Part shown: one piece after another, positions 1 to 7,792 of the stretch
How the letters are laid out: each line of letters starts with the position of its first letter
Numbering within the stretch: position 1 is the stretch's first letter
DNA from: Nocardia pseudovaccinii NBRC 100343
Lineage (GTDB): Bacteria > Actinomycetota > Actinomycetes > Mycobacteriales > Mycobacteriaceae
DNA: 64,000 nt
Assembly: GCF_001613225.1 (NCBI RefSeq)
Contig: NZ_BDBY01000207.1
Coordinates: forward strand, 42,038 to 106,037
Direction of reading: 5' to 3'
The notes under the pieces: generated by a model
The model's database searches: none
Told to the model about the DNA's origin: nothing
What the model saw: only the letters and a program-made list of their open reading frames with translations
Made by a program: the position numbers and the translations under genes

Positions 1-167
1 CGTTCGTTCGGGAACCCGGTGTGACGAATTTGTACGTCCAGGATGTCTGCCCGCTGGACCAGGTGGGCCACATCGGTCTTGCCGACGACAGCACGATCAC
101 CAGCATGATCCTCAACGCCCTCGGTACCGGCGGCGCGGTCGAGTGCGGTGTCGGTCGGCCGGTATAA
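1..167 (+). CDS. Secreted lipase (LIP family), C-terminal fragment
   Basis: Only the last 54 codons are present; the gene enters from the left edge and stops with TAA at 165-167. The reading frame contains VQDVCPLDQVGHIGL, which resembles the C-terminal part of secreted triacylglycerol lipases of the LIP family (alpha/beta hydrolases of mycolate actinomycetes). There the conserved histidine near the end of the protein completes the Ser-Asp-His triad, and H in GHIGL is the likely candidate. A cysteine (CPL) and a second one near the stop (VECGVG) could form a disulfide, which would fit an exported protein. The family call rests on this short stretch alone, so substrate and signal peptide cannot be judged. 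Confidence 0.6.
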   Translation, partial: FVREPGVTNLYVQDVCPLDQVGHIGLADDSTITSMILNALGTGGAVECGVGRPV

Positions 168-419
168 CGCCGACCGCGCCCGGTGTGGCCATCGGCGCGT
201 TTCGGCCGGGCCTTCCTGCTTCCAGCCATCGGCGCGATCCGCACCTGACATCGGCAGTGGCCGATGACGCCTGGTCATATCATGACTTTCTCGAGTTCCC
301 ATGCCGCCCAAGTGATCCCGAGCGTCTTGCCTCGCAGTTGACCGCAGCCTGGTCGATATTCGCGACCGACTCGGCCTTGGTCGCACACGAGTGGCATCGA
401 ACTTCGCGGACAACCACCG

Positions 420-965
420 TCACCGATTGGGGATGGAGTCGGTGTCATGCTCGAACTGCTGCTCGACGCGCCACCAGGTGCTCAGGCCGATCATGCGGAA
501 TTGGCCCAGTCCGGGGGCGGGTTCGGTGTGGCCGGTGAGGACCCATGCCGCGTGCAGTGCCAGTTTGATGAGTCGGCGTGCGGCGTAGAACAGCAGTGCG
601 GCCAGCGGTAGTTCTCCGAACAGCGCGGTGAATAATGAGCTGGGCAGGTCGGGTGTGTTCCAGTCCATCACGATGTCGAACCATGCGTCGCAGGTGAGCA
701 GGGTGCCGGTGGCGATCGCCCATGGGATGAATACCTGACGGCGCAGCCAGGCGAACAGTGCGGTCAACCCGACCGCGGCCACGAGCATGCAGTCGAATCC
801 GACCCAGGCGACATTCCACTGCCGCACCTCGTAGCGGGACGGGAGGTTGGTCGCCAGATATGCGATCCAGGGGACGAGGAACACGAAACTCGCGGTCACG
901 ATGGTCAGGAACAGCCAACGCAGTTTGTGCTCATACGAGTGTTGCGGACCGAGCTGCGGTGTCAT
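420..965 (-). CDS. Four-helix membrane protein, unknown function
   Basis: A 181-residue integral membrane protein. Four hydrophobic segments are visible at about residues 16-37, 50-72, 76-96 and 112-132, followed by a polar C-terminal tail of about 45 residues. The middle contains the acidic, tryptophan-rich loop CDAWFDIVMDWNTPD between helices. The start ATG at 965 was chosen because GGAGGTGG lies just upstream; in-frame starts at 980 (ATG) and 1004 (TTG) are possible but lack such a site. The gene stands alone, with 252 bp of featureless sequence to the lipase fragment and 195 bp to the TetR gene. I do not recognise a named family. Confidence 0.75.
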   Translation of the reverse strand: MTPQLGPQHSYEHKLRWLFLTIVTASFVFLVPWIAYLATNLPSRYEVRQWNVAWVGFDCMLVAAVGLTALFAWLRRQVFIPWAIATGTLLTCDAWFDIVMDWNTPDLPSSLFTALFGELPLAALLFYAARRLIKLALHAAWVLTGHTEPAPGLGQFRMIGLSTWWRVEQQFEHDTDSIPNR

Positions 966-1160
966 CGGACCACCTCCCATTTCGGGTCCATGTGAATCGG
1001 ACAAGTTGCTGCCGCGACCTGATCGAGTAGATCAAACCTCGTGGCTCCTGGAGCTGAGGCTCGGCGCGGTGCGCTCCGAATCCCATGCCAGGGTGACGGT
1101 TTCGGTGACAAGCCGGGCCACCACGGTCGGGCCCCGCCGCGGGCGCCGTGTCTCAGCAGA

Positions 1161-1778
1161 TCATTGTGGTGGGGTCGGGTCCGGGAGCAGGGCATCGACG
1201 AGGTGGGTCACCTCGCGTAGTGCGGAGTCGATCGGGACGGCCTCGGGGTCCAGTAGTGACTGGTAGACGGCTCCGCGTATGGCGCCGACGATGAGCATCG
1301 CGTGGCTCGGCGCGTCGGCGGTGGGGGATGCCTGTGCAACTCCCTGTGCGATGGCGCGGCGTAGATCGCGATGGAGTTCGGCGATCCGGTCGCGTAGGAA
1401 CGGTGCGGGCAGCACCGCCTCGAACATCAGGACATACAACGCGCGCATCTGGTGTGGATGACGTCCCCAGTTCGCGCGCAGCTCGTCGAGGAACCGGTGT
1501 AGCGCTTCTACTCCGGTGGACTGGCCGACCGCCGGGGTGAGGTTTTCCGCGGCCCACTCGACGGTGATGCGATCCAGCAGCGACGCCAGCAGCCCCTCTT
1601 TGGAGCCGAAGCGTGCGGTGACCAGGGCGGGGCTGTACCCGGCGCGCTGGCCGATGGCGGTGAGCGTCATCCGCTCGTATCCGCGCTCGGCGATGAGCTC
1701 GGCGGCGGCGTCGAGCAGTCGCGTGGTGGACAGCTCCGATCGCTGCTGCTTGGGGCTGGGTGTGGCATGCGTGGTCAC
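1161..1778 (-). CDS. TetR family transcriptional repressor (module 1)
   Basis: A 205-residue TetR protein. The N-terminal helix-turn-helix spans about residues 17-62 (LLDAAAELIAERGYERMTLTAIGQRAGYSPALV in part), and the rest is the helical ligand-binding domain. It is divergent from the CoA-ester operon beginning at 1843 and separated from it by a palindrome at 1806-1821, so it most likely represses that operon and itself. The GTG start at 1778 is preferred over an in-frame TTG at 1817, which lies inside the palindrome. A decayed copy of this gene at 13826 preserves a GTG at the aligned position, which supports this choice. The effector is probably an acyl-CoA or the acid substrate, by inference only. 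Confidence 0.88.
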   Translation of the reverse strand: MTTHATPSPKQQRSELSTTRLLDAAAELIAERGYERMTLTAIGQRAGYSPALVTARFGSKEGLLASLLDRITVEWAAENLTPAVGQSTGVEALHRFLDELRANWGRHPHQMRALYVLMFEAVLPAPFLRDRIAELHRDLRRAIAQGVAQASPTADAPSHAMLIVGAIRGAVYQSLLDPEAVPIDSALREVTHLVDALLPDPTPPQ

Positions 1779-1805
1779 GGCCGTAAGCCTAGCAGAAAAA
1801 ATTAT

Positions 1806-1821
1806 GTGGTTAGCCAACCAC
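1806..1821. promoter_or_regulatory. TetR operator between divergent genes
   Basis: The 16-bp element GTGGTTAGCCAACCAC is an inverted repeat (GTGGTT, 4-bp centre, AACCAC). It lies 27 bp upstream of the TetR start at 1778 and 21 bp upstream of the MaoC start at 1843. The same element with its flanks recurs at 13786-13801 in front of a decayed TetR copy: 24 of 28 aligned bases agree when the second site is read on the opposite strand. That conservation is the best evidence that this is the repressor's own operator. Confidence 0.7.
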
Positions 1822-1842
1822 TTTTTGTGTTACGGTCTTCCC

Positions 1843-2346
1843 ATGACCTTCAACCAGCAAGTTCTCGAGCCGACGGCCTTTCCGTTGCGGGCCCGTGGGC
1901 GTCAATTCGAGGACTTCCAGGTCGGCCGACACCTGGATCATCACTGGGGGCGGACGCTCACGATGGGCGATGCGGCCCTGTTCGCGACCGTCACGCTGTC
2001 CTACAACCCGCTCTACTTCAACGCCGAATACGCGGGCATCGAAGGCCATCCCGGCATGGTGATCCATCCGATGCTCGCGCTGTGCACGGTCGTCGGGCTC
2101 AGCGTCGAGGACCTGTCGGAGGCGGGTGGGCCGTTCCTGGGCATCGATGAGCTGAGCTTCCATCGGCCGGTCTATCCCGGCGACACGCTCCGCGCGACCA
2201 GCACTGTCATCGACAAACGACCGTCGAAGAAGCAGTCGGGTTTCGGCATCGTCGCCTGGCGCACCGAGGGGCGCAACCAGAACGGCGAGCTCGTCGTCTC
2301 GTTCACGCGGGCGAACCTTGTTCTGATGCGGGAGGCGCAGGTATGA
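1843..2346 (+). CDS. MaoC-type hydratase, subunit A (module 1)
   Basis: A 167-residue single-hotdog MaoC protein, a fold that hydrates enoyl-CoA thioesters. The usual D-x-N-P-x-H active-site strip of R-specific hydratases is altered: the region reads LSYNPLYFNAEYA, with Ser and Tyr at the Asp and His positions. It is the first gene of an operon whose members overlap by 4 bp (the next start ATG at 2343 overlaps this stop). The second MaoC gene at 3497 keeps a histidine, so the two may form a heterodimer like the HadAB dehydratases; this is inferred. A paralogue at 24830 shares LSYNPVYFNA and VVGLSVEDLSE-like sequence. The start at 1843 was chosen over longer readings that run through the operator. 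Confidence 0.85.
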   Translation: MTFNQQVLEPTAFPLRARGRQFEDFQVGRHLDHHWGRTLTMGDAALFATVTLSYNPLYFNAEYAGIEGHPGMVIHPMLALCTVVGLSVEDLSEAGGPFLGIDELSFHRPVYPGDTLRATSTVIDKRPSKKQSGFGIVAWRTEGRNQNGELVVSFTRANLVLMREAQV

Positions 2347-3500
2347 CCAATCCCTATCTCACTCCCGAGCGGCTCGCGTTGCAGGCGCGGGCGCGCAAGG
2401 TCGCGATGACCGAGGTGCTGCCCGTCGCCGATGAGCTCGATCGACAGGGTGCGGATATCCCCGACGCCCTCATCGAGCGGTTGGCGGTGGAAGGGTACTT
2501 CGGAATCCGGGTGCCTGCCGAGTACGGCGGCCTCGGCTTGGGTGTGTTCGAGTACGTGCTGGTCACCGAGGAGCTGTCGCGTGCGTGGATGAGCGTGCCG
2601 AGCCTGCTGGCGCGTGGCAACGGATTCGGTTGCGATGTACCCGATCCCGAGCATCGCGCCGAGTTGTTGCGGCGCAGCGCCCGAGGCGAGTGGATCGGGG
2701 CGTTCTCGGCATCGGAGCCGGGCGCGGGATCCGATCTCGCCGGAATCTCGTGTCGCGCACACCGTCTCGGTAGCAATTGGGTGCTGACCGGTGAGAAGCG
2801 ATGGACAGGCAATGCCATTCGGGCGGATTTCATCGTCATGATCGCCCGCGAGCACGACCCGGCGCCCGGTGAGCATCGCACGACCGGACTGGTCGCGCTG
2901 CTGATCGAGAAGAAGCCCGGCACGCTGCCCAAGGGCATGGTCGCCACACCGATCGACAAGATCGGCTACCACGGCATCACCACCTACAACCTGCACCTGG
3001 ACGGCGTACTCGTCCCCGCCTCGGCGGCCCTGGAGGGCAACGCATTCGCCGGTGTCGTGCATGGGCTCAACGTCGCGCGCGTGCACACCGCGGCCCGGGC
3101 AATCGGCCTGGCGCGTGGCGCGCTGGAGGACTCACAGGCGTATCTGCTCGAGCGCCACCAATTCGAGCGGCCGCTGGCCAGTTTCCAGGCGCTGCGGTTC
3201 ACATTGGCCGATATGGCGGCCGATATCGAGGCCGCCCGAGCATTGACCTATCAAGCCGCGCACGCACTCGACGCCGGTGACCAGAGCGCGACGCTGCCGT
3301 CGATGTGCAAGTTGGTCGCGACCGAGATGGCTGTGCGGGTCACCAACCAGGCGATGCAGCTGCACGGCGGCAACGGCTACACCACCGAGCGACGCGTGGA
3401 GCGCTACTGGCGTGATGCCCGGCTGACCACGATCTTCGAGGGCACTTCCGAGATCCAGCGCACCCTGATCGCCGACAACCTATTGGGGCACAAACGATGA
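2343..3500 (+). CDS. Acyl-CoA dehydrogenase (module 1)
   Basis: A 385-residue FAD-dependent acyl-CoA dehydrogenase of normal length. Visible parts are the N-terminal helical domain, the middle beta domain with SASEPGAGSDLAG (FAD/substrate contact), and the C-terminal domain with MQLHGGNGYTTE and TIFEGTSEIQR, where the Glu of FEGT is at the usual catalytic-base position. The start ATG overlaps the MaoC-A stop (ATGA), and the stop overlaps the next start. Its closest relative in the window is the dehydrogenase at 21218-22459, which shares VFEYV/VFEYC and WMSV motifs and belongs to the second module. It should introduce the double bond that the MaoC pair then hydrates. A methylsuccinyl-CoA-like substrate is possible but not shown. 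Confidence 0.9.
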   Translation: MTNPYLTPERLALQARARKVAMTEVLPVADELDRQGADIPDALIERLAVEGYFGIRVPAEYGGLGLGVFEYVLVTEELSRAWMSVPSLLARGNGFGCDVPDPEHRAELLRRSARGEWIGAFSASEPGAGSDLAGISCRAHRLGSNWVLTGEKRWTGNAIRADFIVMIAREHDPAPGEHRTTGLVALLIEKKPGTLPKGMVATPIDKIGYHGITTYNLHLDGVLVPASAALEGNAFAGVVHGLNVARVHTAARAIGLARGALEDSQAYLLERHQFERPLASFQALRFTLADMAADIEAARALTYQAAHALDAGDQSATLPSMCKLVATEMAVRVTNQAMQLHGGNGYTTERRVERYWRDARLTTIFEGTSEIQRTLIADNLLGHKR

Positions 3501-3958
3501 CACGTTTCGAAGACTTCACCCCGGGTGACCGGATGCGCCACTACCGCGGCACCACCGTGACCGACGTCGAAGGCCAACTGCTGTCGAAGCTGGTGATGAA
3601 CTCGGCCCAGGCGCACTTCAACGACGACGCCATGGCTGCCACCCCGTTCGGGCAACGCATCGTATTCGGGTTGCTGACGGCATCACTCGTGGTCGGCATG
3701 GCCACCCAGGACACCGCCGAGGACGCGATCGCCGAAATCGCGCTCGACAAGCTGAGATTCCGCGCCCCGGTCGTCAATGGCGACACCATCTACGCCGCGA
3801 CCGAAGTGATCGCGACCGAACCCGCAACCGACCGGGCCGATGCCGGTCTCGTCCGCTTCAAGCACTGGGGCTTCAAAGCCGACGGCACGATCGTCTTCGA
3901 AGGCGAACGCACCGTCCTGCTCAAACGCGAAAGCCACCACCCGAGGGAGATTCGATGA
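3497..3958 (+). CDS. MaoC-type hydratase, subunit B (module 1)
   Basis: A 153-residue hotdog protein of the MaoC family. The active-site strip reads KLVMNSAQAHFNDDA, which keeps the histidine of the D-x-N-P-x-H motif but has Asn at the Asp position. It is coupled by 4-bp overlaps to the dehydrogenase before it and the lyase after it. With MaoC-A (1843) it makes a two-subunit set in which only this chain holds the histidine, suggesting a heteromeric hydratase; this is inference from sequence. The second module carries the same pair (25346-25789, MNTAQAHFNADA). The expected reaction is hydration of an alpha,beta-unsaturated acyl-CoA to a beta-hydroxyacyl-CoA for cleavage by the lyase. Confidence 0.83.
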   Translation: MTRFEDFTPGDRMRHYRGTTVTDVEGQLLSKLVMNSAQAHFNDDAMAATPFGQRIVFGLLTASLVVGMATQDTAEDAIAEIALDKLRFRAPVVNGDTIYAATEVIATEPATDRADAGLVRFKHWGFKADGTIVFEGERTVLLKRESHHPREIR

Positions 3959-4857
3959 TGACTCGCCTGCGCCGCTCCGAACTCGCCGTACCGGCGTCGA
4001 ACGAGAAAATGATCCACAAGGCCGCCGAAAGTGCTGCGGATCTGGTGTTCCTCGATCTGGAGGACGCTGTCGCCCCCGCAGACAAAGAGCGCGCCCGCGA
4101 GTTGGCGATCACCGCGCTCAACGACCTCGACTGGGGGCGGAAAGTCCGTGCGGTCCGCGTCAACGACGCCGAAACCCGCTGGGCCCACGACGATGTCATC
4201 GACGTCGTCACCCGCGCCGGGCACAACCTCGACGTCTTGATCCTGCCCAAAATCAAGGCCCCCCGCGATGTCTGGTTCTTCGAAACACTGGTCACACAGC
4301 TCGAAGACAAGCTAGGGCTGTCCACCCCCATCGGGTTCGAGATCCTCATCGAGGAAGCCGAGGCACTCGGCCGCGCCGAGGAACTGGCGGGCTGTTCCCC
4401 ACGACTGGAGGCGCTGATCCTCGGATTCGGCGACCTCGCCGCCAGCCTCGGCGTCCGGTACGGCCACGTCGCGAACCCGGCCGACGCCTATCCGGGCGAT
4501 CCGTGGCACCACGCTCGTGCGCGGGTCATCGCCGCGGCTCGAGCGCACGGGCTCGATGCGATCGACGGCCCGTACCCGTTCATCGGTGATATCGATGGCT
4601 ACCGCACCCAAGCCACCTGGGCGAGCACGCTCGGTGCGAGCGGTAAGTGGGCGATCCACCCCAGCCAGATCGAACCGGCCAACGACATCTTCTCACCCAC
4701 CGAACAGGAGATCGCGATCGCGCGGCAGATGTGCCAGGCACAGGAATCCAGCGACGGCGCGGCCGCCGCGCAGGGCGCACTGGTGGACGCCGCCACCACC
4801 CGCATGTTCGGCGCGGTACTCGACCGGGCCGAGCTCATCGCGGGGCGTGCGTCATGA
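3955..4857 (+). CDS. CitE-like beta-hydroxyacyl-CoA lyase (HpcH/HpaI superfamily, module 1)
   Basis: A 300-residue TIM-barrel CoA-ester lyase of the CitE/malyl-CoA lyase group. Hallmarks are RRSELAVPASNEKM near the N-terminus, the metal-binding strip LVFLDLEDAVAP, the EALILGFGDLAASLGVR strand, and WAIHPSQIEPAN toward the C-terminus. Relatives cleave malyl-, beta-methylmalyl- or citramalyl-CoA to a short acyl-CoA plus glyoxylate or pyruvate. The start ATG at 3955 overlaps the MaoC-B stop, and the stop overlaps the ligase start. A paralogue at 26977 carries GPGDYSASQGVR at the equivalent place. Hydratase followed by lyase is the expected order of reactions; the exact substrate cannot be read from the sequence. 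Confidence 0.88.
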   Translation: MMTRLRRSELAVPASNEKMIHKAAESAADLVFLDLEDAVAPADKERARELAITALNDLDWGRKVRAVRVNDAETRWAHDDVIDVVTRAGHNLDVLILPKIKAPRDVWFFETLVTQLEDKLGLSTPIGFEILIEEAEALGRAEELAGCSPRLEALILGFGDLAASLGVRYGHVANPADAYPGDPWHHARARVIAAARAHGLDAIDGPYPFIGDIDGYRTQATWASTLGASGKWAIHPSQIEPANDIFSPTEQEIAIARQMCQAQESSDGAAAAQGALVDAATTRMFGAVLDRAELIAGRAS

Positions 4858-6389
4858 GGCCGACCGACGGACTCGATCGCGGCGCGCACGAACACCCCGA
4901 TCAAATCGCACTGATCTGCGGCGAGGAAAGCATCACCTACGTACAGCTGCGCGACCTGTCCTGCCGGATCGCGCAAACCCTTGGCGTACACGGATTCCGG
5001 CCCGGCGATCACGGTGCCGTGCTGGCTCCCAACGATATCGACGGATTCGCCTGCGCCCTCGGTCTCATGCGTGCCGGGCTGACATGGATCCCGCTCAACC
5101 CCTATGACGCGATCCCGCAGGTCGGCCAGCTGCTCCAGCGGCTCGACGCCGACGTCCTTTTCCTGCACTCCGCCTACCGTGAACACACCGACGCACTCAG
5201 CGAAGCTGCGCCGGGAATCCGCGAAATGATCATCTACGATACCGATCTCGACTCCTGGCTGGGTGACGCGCCCGCCGAGGACGTCAGCGGCCCCGGCATC
5301 GGCGATCCCGATGCGATCGCCGCGATCTACCCCACCAGCGGGACCACGGGACTGCCGCGCGGGGTCATGCACGACAACCGCCGCTTCGCGTTCTTCATCA
5401 GCGCACTGTCCCAACAGGTGCAATACGACGCCGACCAACCGACCGTGTTCCTTGCCGCCGCACCACTGACACATGTCTCGGGCCGGATCGCGCTCGCCAC
5501 CCTGTACCGCGGTGGGACCGTGGTCATCTTGCACCGCCCCGCACTCGACACCCTCCTGGACACGCTCGAACGACATCGTGTCGACACCACGATGCTGCCG
5601 CCGACGGTGCTCTACGCGATCGTCGACATGCCCGGCATCGAGCAGCGGCGCTTCCCGGCGCTGCGGCAGCTGATCTACGGCGCGGCACCCATGCGCTTGG
5701 ACAAGCTCGAACAGGCCCTGAAACTGTTCGGTCCGATCATGCGACAGGGCTACGGCCAGACCGAAGCACCGATGCTGATCACCGCACTGCCCGCCGAAGA
5801 ACACTTCGTCGACGGAAAACTCGCACCCGAACAGCGGCTGTCGAGCATCGGCCGACCGACATCGGTGTCCACCGTCGCCATCCTCGGAGACGACGGCCAT
5901 GAGTTGGCGCAGGGCGAGGTCGGCGAGATCTGCGTCCGCGGCGAGTTCGTCATGGTCGGCTACTACAAGGACCCCGAGGCCACCGCCGAAGTCTCCCGCG
6001 GCGGCTGGCACCACACCGGCGACGCGGGTTACATCGATGCCGAGGGCTATATCCACCTCGTCGACCGCAAGAAAGACCTCATCATCAGCGGCGGTTTCAA
6101 TGTCTACCCTGCCGAGGTCGAACGTGTAATCGGTGCCGTACCCGGCGTCGCCGAGGTCGCCGTCATCGGCGTCCCCGACCAACGCTGGGGCGAGGCCGTC
6201 ACCGCCGTCGTCGTCGCCAAACCAGGGCAGACCGTCGATGAACAGCAGATCATCGACCACACCAAGGCGACGCTCGGCTCGGTCAAGGCGCCCAAACATG
6301 TCGATGTCTGGGATGTGCTGCCGCGCAACGCGACTGGGAAAGTTCTCAAGCGCGCCATCCGTGAGCACTACGAGCAGGCGGGGGCATGA
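4854..6389 (+). CDS. AMP-forming acyl-CoA ligase (module 1)
   Basis: A 511-residue member of the acyl-adenylate-forming family (FadD-like). The ATP-binding loop TSGTTGLPRG is at about residues 161-170, the adenylate-site motif YGQTEAP about 100 residues later, and the hinge region TGDAGYIDAEG then DRKKDLIISGGFNVYP. The catalytic-lysine motif NATGKVLK is close to the end. The start ATG at 4854 overlaps the lyase stop by 4 bp. It should activate the free acid with ATP and CoA so that the dehydrogenase, hydratase and lyase can act. Module 2 has no ligase; a CaiB-type CoA-transferase (25786) takes this place. Longer in-frame readings upstream run antisense-like through the lyase gene and were rejected. 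Confidence 0.9.
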   Translation: MRPTDGLDRGAHEHPDQIALICGEESITYVQLRDLSCRIAQTLGVHGFRPGDHGAVLAPNDIDGFACALGLMRAGLTWIPLNPYDAIPQVGQLLQRLDADVLFLHSAYREHTDALSEAAPGIREMIIYDTDLDSWLGDAPAEDVSGPGIGDPDAIAAIYPTSGTTGLPRGVMHDNRRFAFFISALSQQVQYDADQPTVFLAAAPLTHVSGRIALATLYRGGTVVILHRPALDTLLDTLERHRVDTTMLPPTVLYAIVDMPGIEQRRFPALRQLIYGAAPMRLDKLEQALKLFGPIMRQGYGQTEAPMLITALPAEEHFVDGKLAPEQRLSSIGRPTSVSTVAILGDDGHELAQGEVGEICVRGEFVMVGYYKDPEATAEVSRGGWHHTGDAGYIDAEGYIHLVDRKKDLIISGGFNVYPAEVERVIGAVPGVAEVAVIGVPDQRWGEAVTAVVVAKPGQTVDEQQIIDHTKATLGSVKAPKHVDVWDVLPRNATGKVLKRAIREHYEQAGA

Positions 6390-7708
6390 GCACCGGACTG
6401 ACACGCTCATTGGCCGAGCTGTCGTCCGCGCTGGAATACGAACAGTTACCCGACGATGTCGTCGAGATCGCCAGGCACTGCTTGCTGGACTGGTTCGGTG
6501 TCACCCTCGGCGCCGCCGACGAACCGGCCACGGCGATCCTGCTGCTGGCGCTCAGGTCGGCCGAAGGCCCGGCCACGGTGGTCGGTCACGGTAACGGCTA
6601 CCAGGCGCTCGACGCCGCACTGATCAACGGAACTGCCTCGCACGCACTGGATTTCGACGACGTCAGTGTCGCCTTCCTCGGCCACGCATCCGTGGCGATC
6701 CTGCCCGCCGCCCTCGCGCTCGCCGAACAGCTCGACGCCACCGCGCGGGAACTCATCGCCGCATTCGTCGCTGGTTACGAGACCGTCTGCCGGGTAGCCC
6801 GCGCGTTGGGTCCACGGCCGTACGTACGTGGTTTCCACCAGACCGGCACCATCGGCACGATCGGCGCGGCCGCCGCTTGCGCGCATCTGCTCGAGTTGGA
6901 TGCCGATGCCACCGCTACCGCGTTCGGTCTGGCGAGCACCCAGGCCGCCGGGCTCAAATGTCACTTCGGCACCATGGCCAAGCCGCTGCACGCGGGGAAG
7001 GCCTGCCAGAACGGATTGCTCGCCGCGCTGCTCGCCGCCGACGGATTCACCGCAAATCCTGACGCCATCGAAGCCGACCAAGGCCTGGCCGCGCTGCTGG
7101 GCGGAGGCACCGACCTCGACGCAGCCCTTGCCGATCCACGCGGTCGATGGCACGTGCGTGACAACCTGTTCAAGTACCACGCCTCCTGCTTTTGGACACA
7201 TTCGATGCTCGAAGGTATCGGCGATCTGGTGCGTTCCGGCGCCGTGCAGGCCGACCGAATCGACCACGTCGAGGTCCATGTCAGCGCCATCGAGCTCGGC
7301 GCGGCCGCTATCGCCGAACCCACCACCGCCCTCGAGGTGAAGTACAGCCTCACGCACCTCGCGGCCATGGCGCTGCTCAAACGCCCCACATCGGTCATCC
7401 GTGACGAGGACGCCCACGACCCGGAGCTCATCGCCCTACGAGCGAAAATCACGCTCGTCGGCGACGCGCCCCCCGGCCCACCCACACGAGTCGAGGTGCT
7501 GCAGGACGGTAGGACCTACACCGCGCAACATGAGGTCGCTATACCCGACCGCGATCTCGCCGCCCAGCAACAACGTCTCACCGACAAGTTCGCCTCGCTC
7601 GCAGTCCCAGCGCTCGACAACATCCTGGCATGGGACCTACTCACCACGATCGTGCATCTCGGACCCGAACATCGCGTCCGTGAGCTGATGATGCTTGCCC
7701 GCCCCTGA
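6386..7708 (+). CDS. MmgE/PrpD family protein (module 1)
   Basis: A 440-residue MmgE/PrpD protein, the family of 2-methylcitrate dehydratase, cis-aconitate decarboxylase and iminodisuccinate epimerase. Family hallmarks are NGTASHALDFDDV at about residues 79-91 and HFGTMAKPLHAGKACQNG at about 193-210. The start ATG overlaps the ligase stop (ATGA), making this the sixth gene of the coupled operon. A paralogue opens module 2 (23451). Members act on small di- and tricarboxylic acids by dehydration, decarboxylation or epimerisation, which fits a branched short dicarboxylate as pathway substrate. Which reaction applies here cannot be decided; similarity to PrpD alone does not make it a methylcitrate dehydratase, and no prpC or prpB is nearby. 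Confidence 0.88.
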   Translation: MSTGLTRSLAELSSALEYEQLPDDVVEIARHCLLDWFGVTLGAADEPATAILLLALRSAEGPATVVGHGNGYQALDAALINGTASHALDFDDVSVAFLGHASVAILPAALALAEQLDATARELIAAFVAGYETVCRVARALGPRPYVRGFHQTGTIGTIGAAAACAHLLELDADATATAFGLASTQAAGLKCHFGTMAKPLHAGKACQNGLLAALLAADGFTANPDAIEADQGLAALLGGGTDLDAALADPRGRWHVRDNLFKYHASCFWTHSMLEGIGDLVRSGAVQADRIDHVEVHVSAIELGAAAIAEPTTALEVKYSLTHLAAMALLKRPTSVIRDEDAHDPELIALRAKITLVGDAPPGPPTRVEVLQDGRTYTAQHEVAIPDRDLAAQQQRLTDKFASLAVPALDNILAWDLLTTIVHLGPEHRVRELMMLARP

Positions 7709-7717
7709 AAACGACTT

Positions 7718-7746
7718 CGGCCACGACGACTTGATCGACGTGGCCG
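7718..7746 (+). terminator. Hairpin between MmgE/PrpD and MFS genes
   Basis: CGGCCACG (7718-7725) pairs perfectly with CGTGGCCG (7739-7746) across a 13-base loop, starting 10 bp after the operon stop. No T-run follows. It could be a weak or Rho-assisted terminator, a processing site, or a DNA inverted repeat for a regulator of the downstream carrier. Confidence 0.35.
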
Positions 7747-7792
7747 ATCACGGGATCGGTCATTGAACTGATCCCCGCTCGAATGAGATCCA

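Noticed and set aside
4599..6410. Very long open frame antisense to the module-1 ligase
   Set aside because: Typical high-GC shadow frame: no ribosome site, low-complexity Gly/Asp/Val-rich sequence, no family motif, and the plus strand carries a complete ligase.
6386..7708. Annotation of the MmgE/PrpD genes as prpD (2-methylcitrate dehydratase)
   Set aside because: No prpB or prpC nearby and the family has several activities; only the family name is supported.
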